Position numbers and translations under genes: made by a program
The notes under the pieces: model-generated
Databases searched by the model: none
What the model saw: the letters and a program-made list of their open reading frames with translations, nothing else
What the model was told of the DNA's origin: nothing
Assembly: GCA_030617125.1 (NCBI GenBank)
Contig: JAUWWA010000131.1
Location: 1 to 5,960, forward strand
Source of the DNA: Pirellulales bacterium
GTDB taxonomy: Bacteria > Planctomycetota > Planctomycetia > Pirellulales > Thermoguttaceae
Direction of reading: 5' to 3'
Length of the DNA: 5,960 nt
Shown: positions 1 to 5,960 of the stretch, one piece after another
How positions within the stretch are numbered: the first letter of the stretch is position 1
Layout of the letters: each line of letters opens with the position of its first letter

Positions 1-80
1 CGGCCGCCGAAGCCCACGAGGCCGTCCTCGTCGGCCATCTCGGCCGCCGGGACGAATCGCGATGGGGGAAGCAGGGACAT
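1..80 (-). CDS. aat: Leucyl/phenylalanyl-tRNA-protein transferase, N-terminal 26 codons (partial)
   Basis: The minus strand reads an ATG (complement of 78-80) followed by an open frame to the window edge. The peptide starts MSLLPPSRFVPAAEMADEDG and goes on LVGFGG. Aat proteins begin with this pattern: a short basic or proline-rich leader, an F-P-x-x-x-x-A-x-x-(D/E)-G-L element and then a GG pair before the catalytic core. Aat moves Leu or Phe from charged tRNA onto proteins with N-terminal Lys or Arg, marking them for ClpS/ClpAP degradation in the cytoplasm. Only the leader is present; the GNAT-like catalytic core would lie outside the window. No strong Shine-Dalgarno is visible upstream of the ATG. 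The gene diverges from the plus-strand gene at 210, leaving 129 bases between the two starts. The identification rests on 26 residues recalled from the family, so it is moderately sure. Confidence 0.6.
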   Translation of the reverse strand, partial: MSLLPPSRFVPAAEMADEDGLVGFGG

Positions 81-126
81 GGGGTAACGGATCAAGGCCT
101 AGTGGCAGACGACCCCAGTTTGGGTA

Positions 127-155
127 TTCTCCGGCTCTGGCAGAGGAAGTATAAT
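127..155 (+). promoter_or_regulatory. Candidate sigma-70 promoter for the 97-residue gene
   Basis: A perfect TATAAT lies at 150-155, which is notable in GC-rich DNA. The best -35 position at 17-bp spacing is TTCTCC (127-132), a weak match. An 11-bp palindrome with one central base (CTCTG-G-CAGAG, 135-145) occupies the spacer and could be an operator. Transcription would start near 162. That would exclude the in-frame GTG at 102 and support the ATG at 210 as the start. Confidence 0.4.
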
Positions 156-209
156 CAAAAGTCTTGGGAATGGAAATTGAAGAAATCGAGTACCACGAAA
201 GGCCGAGAG

Positions 210-503
210 ATGATCGATGTCAAGCAAGCCGTCGACACAGCAGCCAAGTACTTGGCCGATCTGTTTGCCGGGGAAGGTATATCAGACCTCAGATTGGAAG
301 AGGTCGAGCTTTCGGAAGACAACGCCTGTTGGCACGTTACACTTAGCTTCCTCAGGAAGCGTGCGGCGACCGGTCACGCACTGACGGATGCATTGCGAGC
401 CGGATCAGTGCATGGATCTCATATGGACCGCGACTTCAAGATCGTCGCGGTGCGCGCCGCAGACGGCGCTGTGGTATCCATGAAGATCCGGCAATTGGCA
501 TGA
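210..503 (+). CDS. Conserved-looking 97-residue protein of unknown function, first gene of a PIN-linked pair
   Basis: I do not recognise a named domain. The ATG at 210 is chosen over the GTG at 102 because GAAAGG (197-202) sits 7 bases upstream, because the candidate -10 box at 150-155 lies between the two starts, and because residues before M37 of the longer frame look non-protein-like. The protein is soluble, with no signal peptide or membrane segment. It starts with a predicted helix (MIDVKQAVDTAAKYLADLFA), followed by an acidic strand-rich part (about 24-50, LRLEEVELSED then CWHVTLSFLRK). It ends with two strands joined by a turn (FKIVAVRAADGAVVSMKIR). This helix-plus-sheet layout vaguely resembles small PepSY-like folds, but I make no assignment. 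The stop overlaps the start of the PIN gene remnant (ATGA, 500-503), so the two genes were translationally coupled. An antitoxin or chaperone role for the PIN protein is an inference from gene order only. The gene itself looks intact. Confidence 0.7.
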   Translation: MIDVKQAVDTAAKYLADLFAGEGISDLRLEEVELSEDNACWHVTLSFLRKRAATGHALTDALRAGSVHGSHMDRDFKIVAVRAADGAVVSMKIRQLA

Positions 504-717
504 CCGATAACGTACTTACCCTGATTGGCCGTTATCGCACCCGCGGGGTGCTCGTCGATTCGAACATCCTGTTGCTCTACTTTGTGGGGGCATTCGACAT
601 CTGGCCAAAGGCAACTACTTGGTTCTCACCACCGACGCTCCTCTCGCGGTTCAATTGCAGCTAGCGAGCATCGACGTGGTCAACTTCGAACACCTGCGGG
701 CGGCGGCATGGCGCTGA
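500..717 (+). pseudogene. PIN-domain nuclease remnant with internal deletion and frameshift
   Basis: The ATG at 500 opens a frame whose first 30 or so residues are a typical PIN start: MTDNVLTLIGRYRTRG then VLVDSNILLLYFVG, with Asp20 as the first metal-binding acid. After about 590 this frame turns into unrelated sequence and stops at 662-664. From about 589, in another frame, the DNA encodes a typical PIN C-terminus: GIRHLAKGNYLVLTTD, then APLAVQLQLASIDVVNFEHL, ending with TGA at 715-717. The Asp of LTTD (codon 634-636) matches the last conserved PIN acid. The two parts total about 75 residues, while PIN proteins of this kind run to about 130-180. The middle of the domain, with its conserved Glu and Asp, is therefore missing. 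PIN proteins are Mg2+-dependent RNases, often toxins of toxin-antitoxin pairs. This copy cannot form an active site. The break lies within about 583-597. A sequencing error alone cannot explain it, because roughly 200-300 bases are absent. Confidence 0.75.
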
Positions 718-810
718 GGCGCCGGCATCCCTCTGTGCTGGCCGGGGTGATTCGGGTGTGCTAGGCTCGGTTGGCGCTGGCTGCCCCCCTGTCGCTCGTC
801 CCCACTGGGC

Positions 811-819
811 TGCTACAAT
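811..819 (+). promoter_or_regulatory. Candidate extended -10 promoter of tyrA-purL-purQ
   Basis: TGC-TACAAT (811-819) matches an extended -10 element: TGn directly before a 5/6 TATAAT match. No good -35 lies at 16-18 bp spacing (GTCGCT at 791-796), which fits extended -10 promoters. Transcription would start near 826, giving a leader of about 31 bases before the tyrA ATG. The stretch from 718 to 810 holds no gene that I can support. Confidence 0.45.
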
Positions 820-856
820 GTGCAGCTTTAGCGGATCAACCGCGCCGGGAAGCACC

Positions 857-1717
857 ATGAAACCACTGCGGAACATCGCCATTATCGGGGTCGGACTGAT
901 CGGTGGATCGATCGGCCTGGCGCTGAGAAAGCTGGACCTGGCCGAGAAGGTCATCGGAATCGGCCGCCGGCAGGTCAGTTTGCGGATCGCACGACGGGCG
1001 GGCGCGGTCACCAACACGACGATCGACCTGGCCAAGGGCGTCGCCGACGCCGAGCTGATCGTCGTCTGCACGCCGGTCGGCCGGATCGTCGAGGACGTTC
1101 GCACCGCCGCCGAGCACGCCCCGGAAGGTACGCTCATCACCGACGTGGGCAGCACGAAGCGGACAATCGTCGAGGCGCTCGACGGCAGCGGCCCAGAAGG
1201 TGGCCTGCCGCGAGGGTGCCGATTCCTCGGCGGCCATCCGCTGGCCGGCAGTGAGAAGGCCGGCCCCAGCCACGCCACCGCCGACTTGTTCGACGGCTGC
1301 ATCGCCCTGCTAACACCCACGCGAAACACCCGGGCGGAAGACTATGACCTGCTCGAGGAGTTCTGGCAGGCCCTGGGGTCGGTGGTCATCAAGATGTCGG
1401 CCGAGGAACACGATCGGGCGCTGGCCGTAACCAGTCATTTGCCGCACCTGGCGGCTTCGGCGCTAGCTGCGACCGTGCCCGAGAAGTACTTCCGCTTCTC
1501 CGGAACCGGCATGCAGGACACCTCGCGACTGGCGGCGGGCGATCCGGAACTCTGGCGACAGATCATTATGCTCAACCGCGAGCACGTGCTGGACGCCTTG
1601 GAGCAGTACGGCGGGAAGTTGGCCTCGCTTCACGCCGCCATCCGCGACGGCGACGAGGATGAAATCAGAAGTCTCCTCACCACGGCAAAGAAAAACCGCG
1701 ATGCTATGGGAAGTTGA
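857..1717 (+). CDS. tyrA: Prephenate dehydrogenase (TyrA family)
   Basis: This cytoplasmic enzyme oxidatively decarboxylates prephenate (or arogenate) with NAD(P)+ in tyrosine synthesis. The 286-residue length fits a monofunctional TyrA with no chorismate mutase domain and no C-terminal ACT domain. The N-terminal Rossmann fold begins with [18 protein letters not shown], with the GxGxxG dinucleotide loop at residues 11-16. DVGSTK (96-101) closes the nucleotide domain. GGHPLAGSE (125-133) holds the conserved His of the substrate site. The helical dimerisation domain follows, with [15 protein letters not shown] (183-197) and DTSRLA (221-226). The ATG at 857 is chosen because the Rossmann strand starts within five residues of it. 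The open frame continues upstream to 758, but those codons overlap the likely promoter and look non-coding. A modest GGGAAG lies just upstream. The last 17 bases overlap purL, so expression is probably coupled to purine genes. NAD versus NADP and prephenate versus arogenate preference cannot be read confidently. Confidence 0.93.
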   Translation: MKPLRNIAIIGVGLIGGSIGLALRKLDLAEKVIGIGRRQVSLRIARRAGAVTNTTIDLAKGVADAELIVVCTPVGRIVEDVRTAAEHAPEGTLITDVGSTKRTIVEALDGSGPEGGLPRGCRFLGGHPLAGSEKAGPSHATADLFDGCIALLTPTRNTRAEDYDLLEEFWQALGSVVIKMSAEEHDRALAVTSHLPHLAASALAATVPEKYFRFSGTGMQDTSRLAAGDPELWRQIIMLNREHVLDALEQYGGKLASLHAAIRDGDEDEIRSLLTTAKKNRDAMGS

Positions 1718-4643
1718 TATCTATCCGGCCGAAGGACAGCCGGACCTGATCGCCCGGCAGGTTGCCGACTCGGCCGCCGACATGGGCCTCGGCGGCGATC
1801 TGTCGGTGTCGTCCGCCCGCGGATACTTGGTCCAAGGAGACCTCGATCGACAGCAGGTGACTCGCATTGCCGACGAGTTGCTCGCCGATCGCGTGGTGGA
1901 ACGCACGGTGGTGGCCGAAGTCGGCGATGCGGCGTTGGACGAGCCGCCCGGTGTGTCTGGCGGCTGCGAGCACCTGGTTCACGTGGTTCCCAAGCCTGGC
2001 GTAATGGATCCTGTGGCGCAAAGCGCCTTGGCGGCCATCGCCGATTTCGACATCGAGGCCGAGGCGGTCCGAACGCTCAAGAAGTATTGGATCGGTCCGC
2101 TGTCCGAGGACCGGCTCGAATTACTTTGCTCGAAGATTCTGGCGAACGACGCCGTAGAGCAAGTGATTGTCGGTCCGCTTGAGTTCACGCATTTGGAAGT
2201 GGGTTCGCCGTATACGTTCCAGCCGGTGACGGTGGCGATTCGCGAGATGGACGACGCGGCACTAGAGCGGCTCGCACTGGAGGGCCAACTTTTCCTGTCG
2301 TTGATCGAGATGCAGACGATCCGGTCACAGTTCGAGGCGTTGGGCCGCGATCCGACCGACGTTGAACTGGAAACGATCGCCCAAACCTGGAGCGAGCATT
2401 GTAGCCACAAGACGCTGGCCGGGCGGATTTGTTATGAAGCTCCCGACGGCCAAAGACAATTCGACAACATGCTCAAAGAAACCATCTTCGCCGCCACCAT
2501 GAAGATCCGCCAGGCGGCCGGCGACGACGACTGGTGCGTGAGCGTCTTCGAGGACAACGCCGGCGTGATCCGCTTCGACGAAAACGACACCCTCGTCTTC
2601 AAGGTCGAAACGCATAATCATCCCTCGGCCCTGGAGCCGTACGGCGGCGCGAATACGGGCATCGGCGGCGTGATCCGCGACCCGATGGGCACCGGCATGG
2701 GCGCCAAGCCGATCTGCTGTACCGACATCTTCTGCTTCGCCCCGCCGGATACCACGTTCGACGAACTTCCACCCGGCGTTCTCCACCCGCGGCGCGTCAT
2801 GCAAGGCGTCGTTGCCGGCGTGCGCGACTACGGCAACCGGATGGGGATCCCCACGGTCAACGGCGCGCTCTACTTCGACTTGCGGTACCTCGGCAACCCG
2901 CTGGTCTACTGCGGCAACGTCGGGCTGATCCCGCGCGAAATGTCGTTCAAGGAACCCCAACCGGGCGATCTGATCGTGGGCATCGGCGGGCGGACCGGCC
3001 GCGACGGCATCCACGGCGCCACCTTCAGCTCCGCCGAACTGACCAGCCAGAGCGAAACCCTCTCCGGCGGCGCCGTCCAGATCGGAAACGCCATCACCGA
3101 AAAAATGGTCCTCGACGTGCTCATGGTCGCACGCGACCGAGGGCTCTACAACGCCGTGACCGACTGCGGCGCCGGCGGGTTTTCCAGCGCCGTGGGCGAG
3201 ATGGGCGAAAATATCGGCGCCGAGGTCCATCTCGAAAACATCCCGCTGAAGTATGAAGGGCTCTCCTACACCGAAATCTGGATCTCCGAGGCGCAGGAAC
3301 GGATGACGCTCAGCGTGCCGGGAGAAAAATGGGACGCGCTGCGCGGCCTGTGCGACTCCGAAGGCGTCGAGGCGACGGTCATCGGCCGATTCGTGCCGAC
3401 CGGGCGGCTCGTCTTGAAGTACGACGGCCACCAGGTGGCCGACCTGGCCATGGATTTCCTGCACGGCGGCCGGCCGCCGGTCGTCCGCAACGCCGTCTAC
3501 ACCCCGCCGCAACTCCCCACACTGTCGCCGCCGGAGAAGGATTGCGCCGGCCACACCGATTCGCTGCTGAAAATCCTCGGCTCGCTGAACGTATGCAGCA
3601 AGGAGTGGGTGATCCGCCAGTACGACCACGAAGTGCAAGGCGGCAGCGCGATCAAGCCGTTGGTCGGCGTGACGAACGACGGCCCCGGCGACGCGGCCGT
3701 GCTCCGGCCCGTGCTCGACTCGCGCCGCGGGATCGTCATGTCGTGCGGCATGAACCCCCGCTATGGCGACCTCGATACGTATCACATGGCGGCCAGCGCC
3801 ATTGACGAGGCCGTTCGCAACTGCGTGGCCGTCGGGGCCGACCCGAGCCGAATCGCCATCCTCGACAATTTCTGCTGGGGCACCACCGATCGGCCCGAAA
3901 CGCTCGGCTCGCTGGTCCGCGCCGCCTTGGCCTGCCACGATGTCGCCACGGTGCTCGGCACGCCGTTCATCAGCGGCAAGGACAGCCTCAACAATGAGTT
4001 CCGTCCCGAGGGCGCCGACGAAGCGATCTCCATCCCGCCGTCGCTCCTGATCAGCGCGATCGGACAGGTCGACGACGTCGCCCGATGCGTGACGATGGAC
4101 CTCAAGGAACCGGACAACCTGCTGTATCTGGTCGGCTTGACCCACAACGAGCTGGGCGGATCGCACTACGCGCTGGTTGAAGGACTCAGCGGCGGCGCAG
4201 TGCCCAAGGTCGATGCCGAGTTGGCCAAGAAAACCTTCACGACGCTGCACCGGGCAATCGACGCCGGTTTGGTCCGCTCCTGTCACGACCTCAGCGAAGG
4301 TGGATTGGCCGTAGCCGCTGCCGAAATGGCCTTCGCTGGAGGACTCGGCGCGGAGATCCGCCTGGGGGACGTGCCCTACCCCGTTGACAGGGACGGCAGG
4401 GCCGAGCAAGAAATGTCTGCGGCAGCGCTGCTGTTCAGCGAGTCGAATAGCCGGTTCCTCGTTGAAGTGCAAGAGGACAAAGCCGCGGCGTTTCAGAACT
4501 TGCTTGAACGGGAGCCATTTTCATTCATTGGCAAGGCGGTCGACGCGAACCAACTGGAAATCTTCGGCGCCGACGGCCTGCCGGTCGTCCAATGTGATTT
4601 GGAAACACTGAAAGAAGCGTGGCGGAAGCCACTGCGATGGTGA
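1701..4643 (+). CDS. purL: Phosphoribosylformylglycinamidine (FGAM) synthase, PurL with two fused PurS-like domains
   Basis: This is the ATP-dependent synthetase part of FGAM synthase (EC 6.3.5.3), which converts FGAR to FGAM in step four of purine synthesis. The 980-residue protein has two PurS-like beta-alpha-beta repeats: residues 1 to about 77 ([14 protein letters not shown] onward) and about 92-162 ([12 protein letters not shown] to VIVGPLEF). A helical linker follows at about 181-225. The two AIR-synthetase-like halves come next. Landmarks are [10 protein letters not shown] (229-238, with the conserved catalytic-type His), [19 protein letters not shown] (302-320), GGRTGRDG (429-436), DCGAGGF (488-494), ISEAQERM (528-535), YDHEVQGGS (641-649), [14 protein letters not shown] (753-766) and CHDLSEGGL (861-869). 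There is no C-terminal glutaminase; PurQ, encoded next, supplies ammonia. The protein is longer than small PurL (about 740 in Bacillus) and shorter than the fused E. coli enzyme (about 1,295). The ATG at 1701 is chosen over the in-frame ATG at 1659, which lies deep in tyrA and adds only non-family residues. The gene overlaps tyrA by 17 bases and has only a weak ribosome site, suggesting coupled translation. Confidence 0.96.
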   Translation: MLWEVDIYPAEGQPDLIARQVADSAADMGLGGDLSVSSARGYLVQGDLDRQQVTRIADELLADRVVERTVVAEVGDAALDEPPGVSGGCEHLVHVVPKPGVMDPVAQSALAAIADFDIEAEAVRTLKKYWIGPLSEDRLELLCSKILANDAVEQVIVGPLEFTHLEVGSPYTFQPVTVAIREMDDAALERLALEGQLFLSLIEMQTIRSQFEALGRDPTDVELETIAQTWSEHCSHKTLAGRICYEAPDGQRQFDNMLKETIFAATMKIRQAAGDDDWCVSVFEDNAGVIRFDENDTLVFKVETHNHPSALEPYGGANTGIGGVIRDPMGTGMGAKPICCTDIFCFAPPDTTFDELPPGVLHPRRVMQGVVAGVRDYGNRMGIPTVNGALYFDLRYLGNPLVYCGNVGLIPREMSFKEPQPGDLIVGIGGRTGRDGIHGATFSSAELTSQSETLSGGAVQIGNAITEKMVLDVLMVARDRGLYNAVTDCGAGGFSSAVGEMGENIGAEVHLENIPLKYEGLSYTEIWISEAQERMTLSVPGEKWDALRGLCDSEGVEATVIGRFVPTGRLVLKYDGHQVADLAMDFLHGGRPPVVRNAVYTPPQLPTLSPPEKDCAGHTDSLLKILGSLNVCSKEWVIRQYDHEVQGGSAIKPLVGVTNDGPGDAAVLRPVLDSRRGIVMSCGMNPRYGDLDTYHMAASAIDEAVRNCVAVGADPSRIAILDNFCWGTTDRPETLGSLVRAALACHDVATVLGTPFISGKDSLNNEFRPEGADEAISIPPSLLISAIGQVDDVARCVTMDLKEPDNLLYLVGLTHNELGGSHYALVEGLSGGAVPKVDAELAKKTFTTLHRAIDAGLVRSCHDLSEGGLAVAAAEMAFAGGLGAEIRLGDVPYPVDRDGRAEQEMSAAALLFSESNSRFLVEVQEDKAAAFQNLLEREPFSFIGKAVDANQLEIFGADGLPVVQCDLETLKEAWRKPLRW
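4624..4628 (+). promoter_or_regulatory. Ribosome binding site deciding the purQ start
   Basis: GGAAG inside the last purL codons stands 8 bases before the ATG at 4637. The alternative starts (GTG 4619, GTG 4640 and ATG 4667) have no comparably placed purine run, which favours 4637. On family alignment alone ATG 4667 would be a reasonable rival. Confidence 0.45.
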
Positions 4644-5515
4644 GCACAGACCACTTGATTACTACGATGCCCCGACCCAACGTCCTCATTCTCCGCGCTC
4701 CCGGCACCAACTGCGACCAGGAAACTGCGTTCGCATTCGAGCAAGCAGGTGGCGCCACCGAAGTGCTGCACATCAACCGGTTGTTGGAGAATCCGCGGCT
4801 GTTCGAGCTTTTCCAGATCCTCTGCATCCCCGGTGGGTTCAGCTACGGCGACGACGTGGCCGCCGGCCGAATCCTCGCCAACCAGATCCAACACCACTTG
4901 GCCGAATGCCTGGCTGAGTTCAGGGGCGCCGGCAAGCTGATCCTCGGCATCTGCAATGGCTTCCAGGTGCTCATGAAATCGGGCGTACTGCCGGATCACA
5001 ACGCGGAAAACACCCCGCCGGCGACGCTGACCTGGAACGATTCGGGCAAGTTCGAGGACCGTTGGGTCCGGCTCGACGTCCGCGACGGCAAGTGCGTGTT
5101 CCTCCACGGCGTCGAATCGATGTACCTGCCGGTCGCCCACGCCGAAGGCAAGTTCGTCACCCGCGATAAGCAGGTGCTTGCAGATCTGGAGGCGACCGGC
5201 CAACTTGTGCTGCGATACCTGCCCCAGTGCACCGGTCGTGAGAAAACGCCCGCCGACTGCGGTTGGCGGGGTGCAGGCGATAACAGCCATGACAACAAGT
5301 TCCCCAGCTCGATGGCGGCGTATCCCGACAACCCAAACGGCTCCATGGCCGACGTGGCGGGCATATGCGACACGACCGGGCGGGTGTTGGGGTTGATGCC
5401 GCATCCCGAACGCCACATCAACCCCACCCAGCATCCCCGCTGGACACGCGGCGAGGCCGCCGAGGTGGGCGACGGCCTGGCAGTGTTCGTCAATGCCGTG
5501 GCGTATTTTGCGTAG
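4637..5515 (+). CDS. purQ: FGAM synthase glutaminase subunit PurQ
   Basis: This class I glutamine amidotransferase hydrolyses glutamine and passes ammonia to PurL for FGAM formation. From the ATG at 4637 it has 292 residues. The conserved PurQ start is [14 protein letters not shown] (16-29). [16 protein letters not shown] (66-81) holds the oxyanion region. The nucleophile Cys106 lies in [11 protein letters not shown], and His256 and Glu258 of the triad lie in [16 protein letters not shown] (165-173) is a further PurQ signature. The protein is longer than Bacillus PurQ (227 residues). Much of the extra length is a polar segment at about 197-238 with two cysteines, followed by YPDNPNGS, which resembles the glutaminase domain of the large fused PurL more than a small PurQ. 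The start overlaps the purL stop (ATGGTGA, 4637-4643), so the subunits are probably made by coupled translation in matching amounts. ATG 4667, giving 282 residues, is an alternative start nearer the conserved domain. Confidence 0.95.
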   Translation: MVSTDHLITTMPRPNVLILRAPGTNCDQETAFAFEQAGGATEVLHINRLLENPRLFELFQILCIPGGFSYGDDVAAGRILANQIQHHLAECLAEFRGAGKLILGICNGFQVLMKSGVLPDHNAENTPPATLTWNDSGKFEDRWVRLDVRDGKCVFLHGVESMYLPVAHAEGKFVTRDKQVLADLEATGQLVLRYLPQCTGREKTPADCGWRGAGDNSHDNKFPSSMAAYPDNPNGSMADVAGICDTTGRVLGLMPHPERHINPTQHPRWTRGEAAEVGDGLAVFVNAVAYFA

Positions 5516-5565
5516 GCCACGGCGGCTGTCAAAATGGCAGGCTCCGGTGCGATTCCTCGGGGATT

Positions 5566-5581
5566 CCGCCAGTGTTGGCGG
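5566..5581 (+). terminator. Weak hairpin downstream of purQ
   Basis: CCGCCA-GTGT-TGGCGG forms a perfect 6-bp stem with a 4-base loop, 50 bases after the purQ stop. No T run follows, so this is not a standard intrinsic terminator. It may act as an mRNA 3' end stabiliser or a Rho-assisted stop, or it may be chance in GC-rich DNA. Confidence 0.25.
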
Positions 5582-5614
5582 TCGGACGCGTGGCAGCCAT
5601 GAAGGTTGGAGTTC

Positions 5615-5645
5615 CTAAGTTGTTTGCGCTGAACAACTTAGCGCA
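5615..5645 (+). promoter_or_regulatory. Overlapping inverted repeats upstream of groES, candidate operator or RNA switch
   Basis: A perfect 10-bp inverted repeat, CTAAGTTGTT (5615-5624) and AACAACTTAG (5632-5641), has a 7-base spacer. It is AT-rich in a GC-rich setting. A second repeat overlaps it: TGCGCT (5625-5630) and AGCGCA (5640-5645), with a 9-base spacer. As RNA the two stems cannot form together. The site lies 157 bases before the groES start, where heat-shock operators are expected. The arms do not match CIRCE (TTAGCACTC-N9-GAGTGCTAA), although the second repeat has the same 9-base spacing. Regulation of groES is inferred from position; it could instead end the purQ transcript. Confidence 0.4.
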
Positions 5646-5656
5646 TCGTGTCCCTT

Positions 5657-5713
5657 TTGGCGCGCCAATTGCGTTCCTTGGTAACAACAGCGCCTGCTGC
5701 GCGCAGAATTGGC
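5657..5713 (+). repeat. Palindrome and spaced inverted repeat in the groES leader region
   Basis: TTGGCGCGCCAA (5657-5668) is a perfect 12-bp palindrome. Overlapping it, GCCAATT (5664-5670) is repeated inverted as AATTGGC (5707-5713) across 36 bases. The match nearly extends inward, with GCG on the left (5671-5673) against CGC on the right after a two-base bulge. The rest of the 5516-5798 gap shows no gene and no clear -35/-10 pair for groES that I would defend. Confidence 0.3.
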
Positions 5714-5787
5714 AGACACCGTCTCCAGCGGCCCGGGTGGGCTCGATGGATCGTCTGGCGAGAACATTAATGCAAAACAGGAGTTCC

Positions 5788-5792
5788 GGAGA
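5788..5792 (+). promoter_or_regulatory. groES ribosome binding site
   Basis: GGAGA stands 6 bases before the ATG at 5799, a good Shine-Dalgarno. A second, AGGAG (5779-5783), is 15 bases away and is probably too far to serve this start. Together they fix the start before the lysine-rich leader rather than at a later codon. Confidence 0.6.
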
Positions 5793-5798
5793 CTAGCC

Positions 5799-5960
5799 AT
5801 GGCGAAGAAGAAGAAGAAAGTGGGGAAGAAGTCCGCCGGCACTGCCCAGATTCAACCGTTGGGCGACCGGGTGGTCGTCGAGCGGGAGGACGCCGAAGCA
5901 GTCACCGCCGGCGGCATCGTGCTGCCCGACGCGGCTCAGGACAAACCGTCTCGCGGCAAG
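5799..5960 (+). CDS. groES: Co-chaperonin GroES, N-terminal 54 codons (partial)
   Basis: GroES is the heptameric 10-kDa lid of the GroEL folding chamber in the cytoplasm. The visible part contains [13 protein letters not shown] (19-31), the core first strand of the family, and then [18 protein letters not shown] (36-53). The latter is the mobile loop whose GGIVL (38-42) contacts GroEL. In E. coli GroES the equivalent Ile-Val-Leu is at 25-27, so this protein carries about 15 extra N-terminal residues. These are strongly basic: [18 protein letters not shown]. The start is supported by GGAGA 6 bases upstream. The gene runs off the right edge; groEL would be expected beyond but cannot be seen. 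It lies 283 bases downstream of purQ, after a region of inverted repeats, so it probably has its own heat-responsive promoter. Confidence 0.93.
   Translation, partial: MAKKKKKVGKKSAGTAQIQPLGDRVVVEREDAEAVTAGGIVLPDAAQDKPSRGK

Noticed and set aside
102..209. Upstream GTG-initiated extension of the 97-residue protein
   Set aside because: It lacks a ribosome site, spans the candidate -10 box and adds a Trp/Lys-rich leader that does not look like part of the fold.
721..742. GCCGGC / GCTGGC hairpin after the PIN remnant as a terminator
   Set aside because: The stem needs a G-U pair and has a 10-base loop with no T run; it is expected by chance in this base composition.
661..1329. 222-codon minus-strand open frame over tyrA
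   Set aside because: It is a shadow of the tyrA coding frame, with low-complexity Ser/Pro/Arg composition and no motifs.
1687..1697. A-rich stretch (AAAGAAAAACC) near the tyrA end as a programmed frameshift site
   Set aside because: A -1 slip would not enter the purL frame, and purL has its own ATG, so no fusion product would result.
2325..4472. 715-codon open frame on the minus strand across purL
   Set aside because: It is antisense to a gene with unmistakable PurL motifs, its protein is rich in Ala, Val, Arg and His in a shadow pattern, and no family is recognisable. GC-rich codon bias explains the openness.
5640..5660. Possible CIRCE operator (TTAGCGC within the groES upstream region)
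   Set aside because: Only a few bases match the TTAGCACTC arm and no matching GAGTGCTAA arm lies 9 bases away.
5599..5796. 65-codon plus-strand frame (MKVGVPKLFALNN onward) between purQ and groES
   Set aside because: There is no Shine-Dalgarno before the ATG, it runs through the inverted repeats, the composition is not protein-like and no family is recognised.

Overview
The window is GC-rich bacterial chromosome. Its gene content and protein style suggest a planctomycete: a purL carrying PurS-like domains but no glutaminase domain, a separate long purQ, and a GroES with a lysine-rich leader. That assignment is inferred from remembered family features, not from a search. Almost all of the window is housekeeping sequence; one small accessory locus sits near the left end.

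Left end (1-720). On the minus strand, the first 26 codons of a probable leucyl/phenylalanyl-tRNA-protein transferase gene (aat) run off the edge at position 1. Diverging from it on the plus strand is a two-gene unit. A perfect TATAAT box at 150-155 precedes a 97-residue protein of unknown function (210-503). This overlaps by four bases (ATGA) what was a PIN-domain nuclease gene. The PIN gene is broken: its N-terminus (with the first catalytic Asp) and its C-terminus (with the last conserved Asp) are both recognisable, but they lie in different frames and about half of the domain between them is missing.

Middle (757-5515). A probable extended -10 promoter leads into tyrA (prephenate dehydrogenase, 857-1717). 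Its end overlaps the start of purL (1701-4643), which in turn overlaps the start of purQ (4637-5515). The three genes are packed as one transcription unit joining tyrosine synthesis to the fourth step of purine synthesis. PurL (with two fused PurS-like repeats) and PurQ together make the FGAM synthase complex: PurQ releases ammonia from glutamine and PurL uses it with ATP to convert FGAR to FGAM.

Right end (5516-5960). A 283-base intergenic region is rich in inverted repeats, including a perfect 10-bp AT-rich repeat overlapped by a second, competing one. It leads into the first 54 codons of groES, which run off the right edge. No classical CIRCE operator is visible.

No tRNA, rRNA, CRISPR array, transposase or att site was seen. 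The most unusual items are the decayed PIN gene beside its intact small partner, and the structured groES leader. I did not find convincing evidence of a wholly new system.
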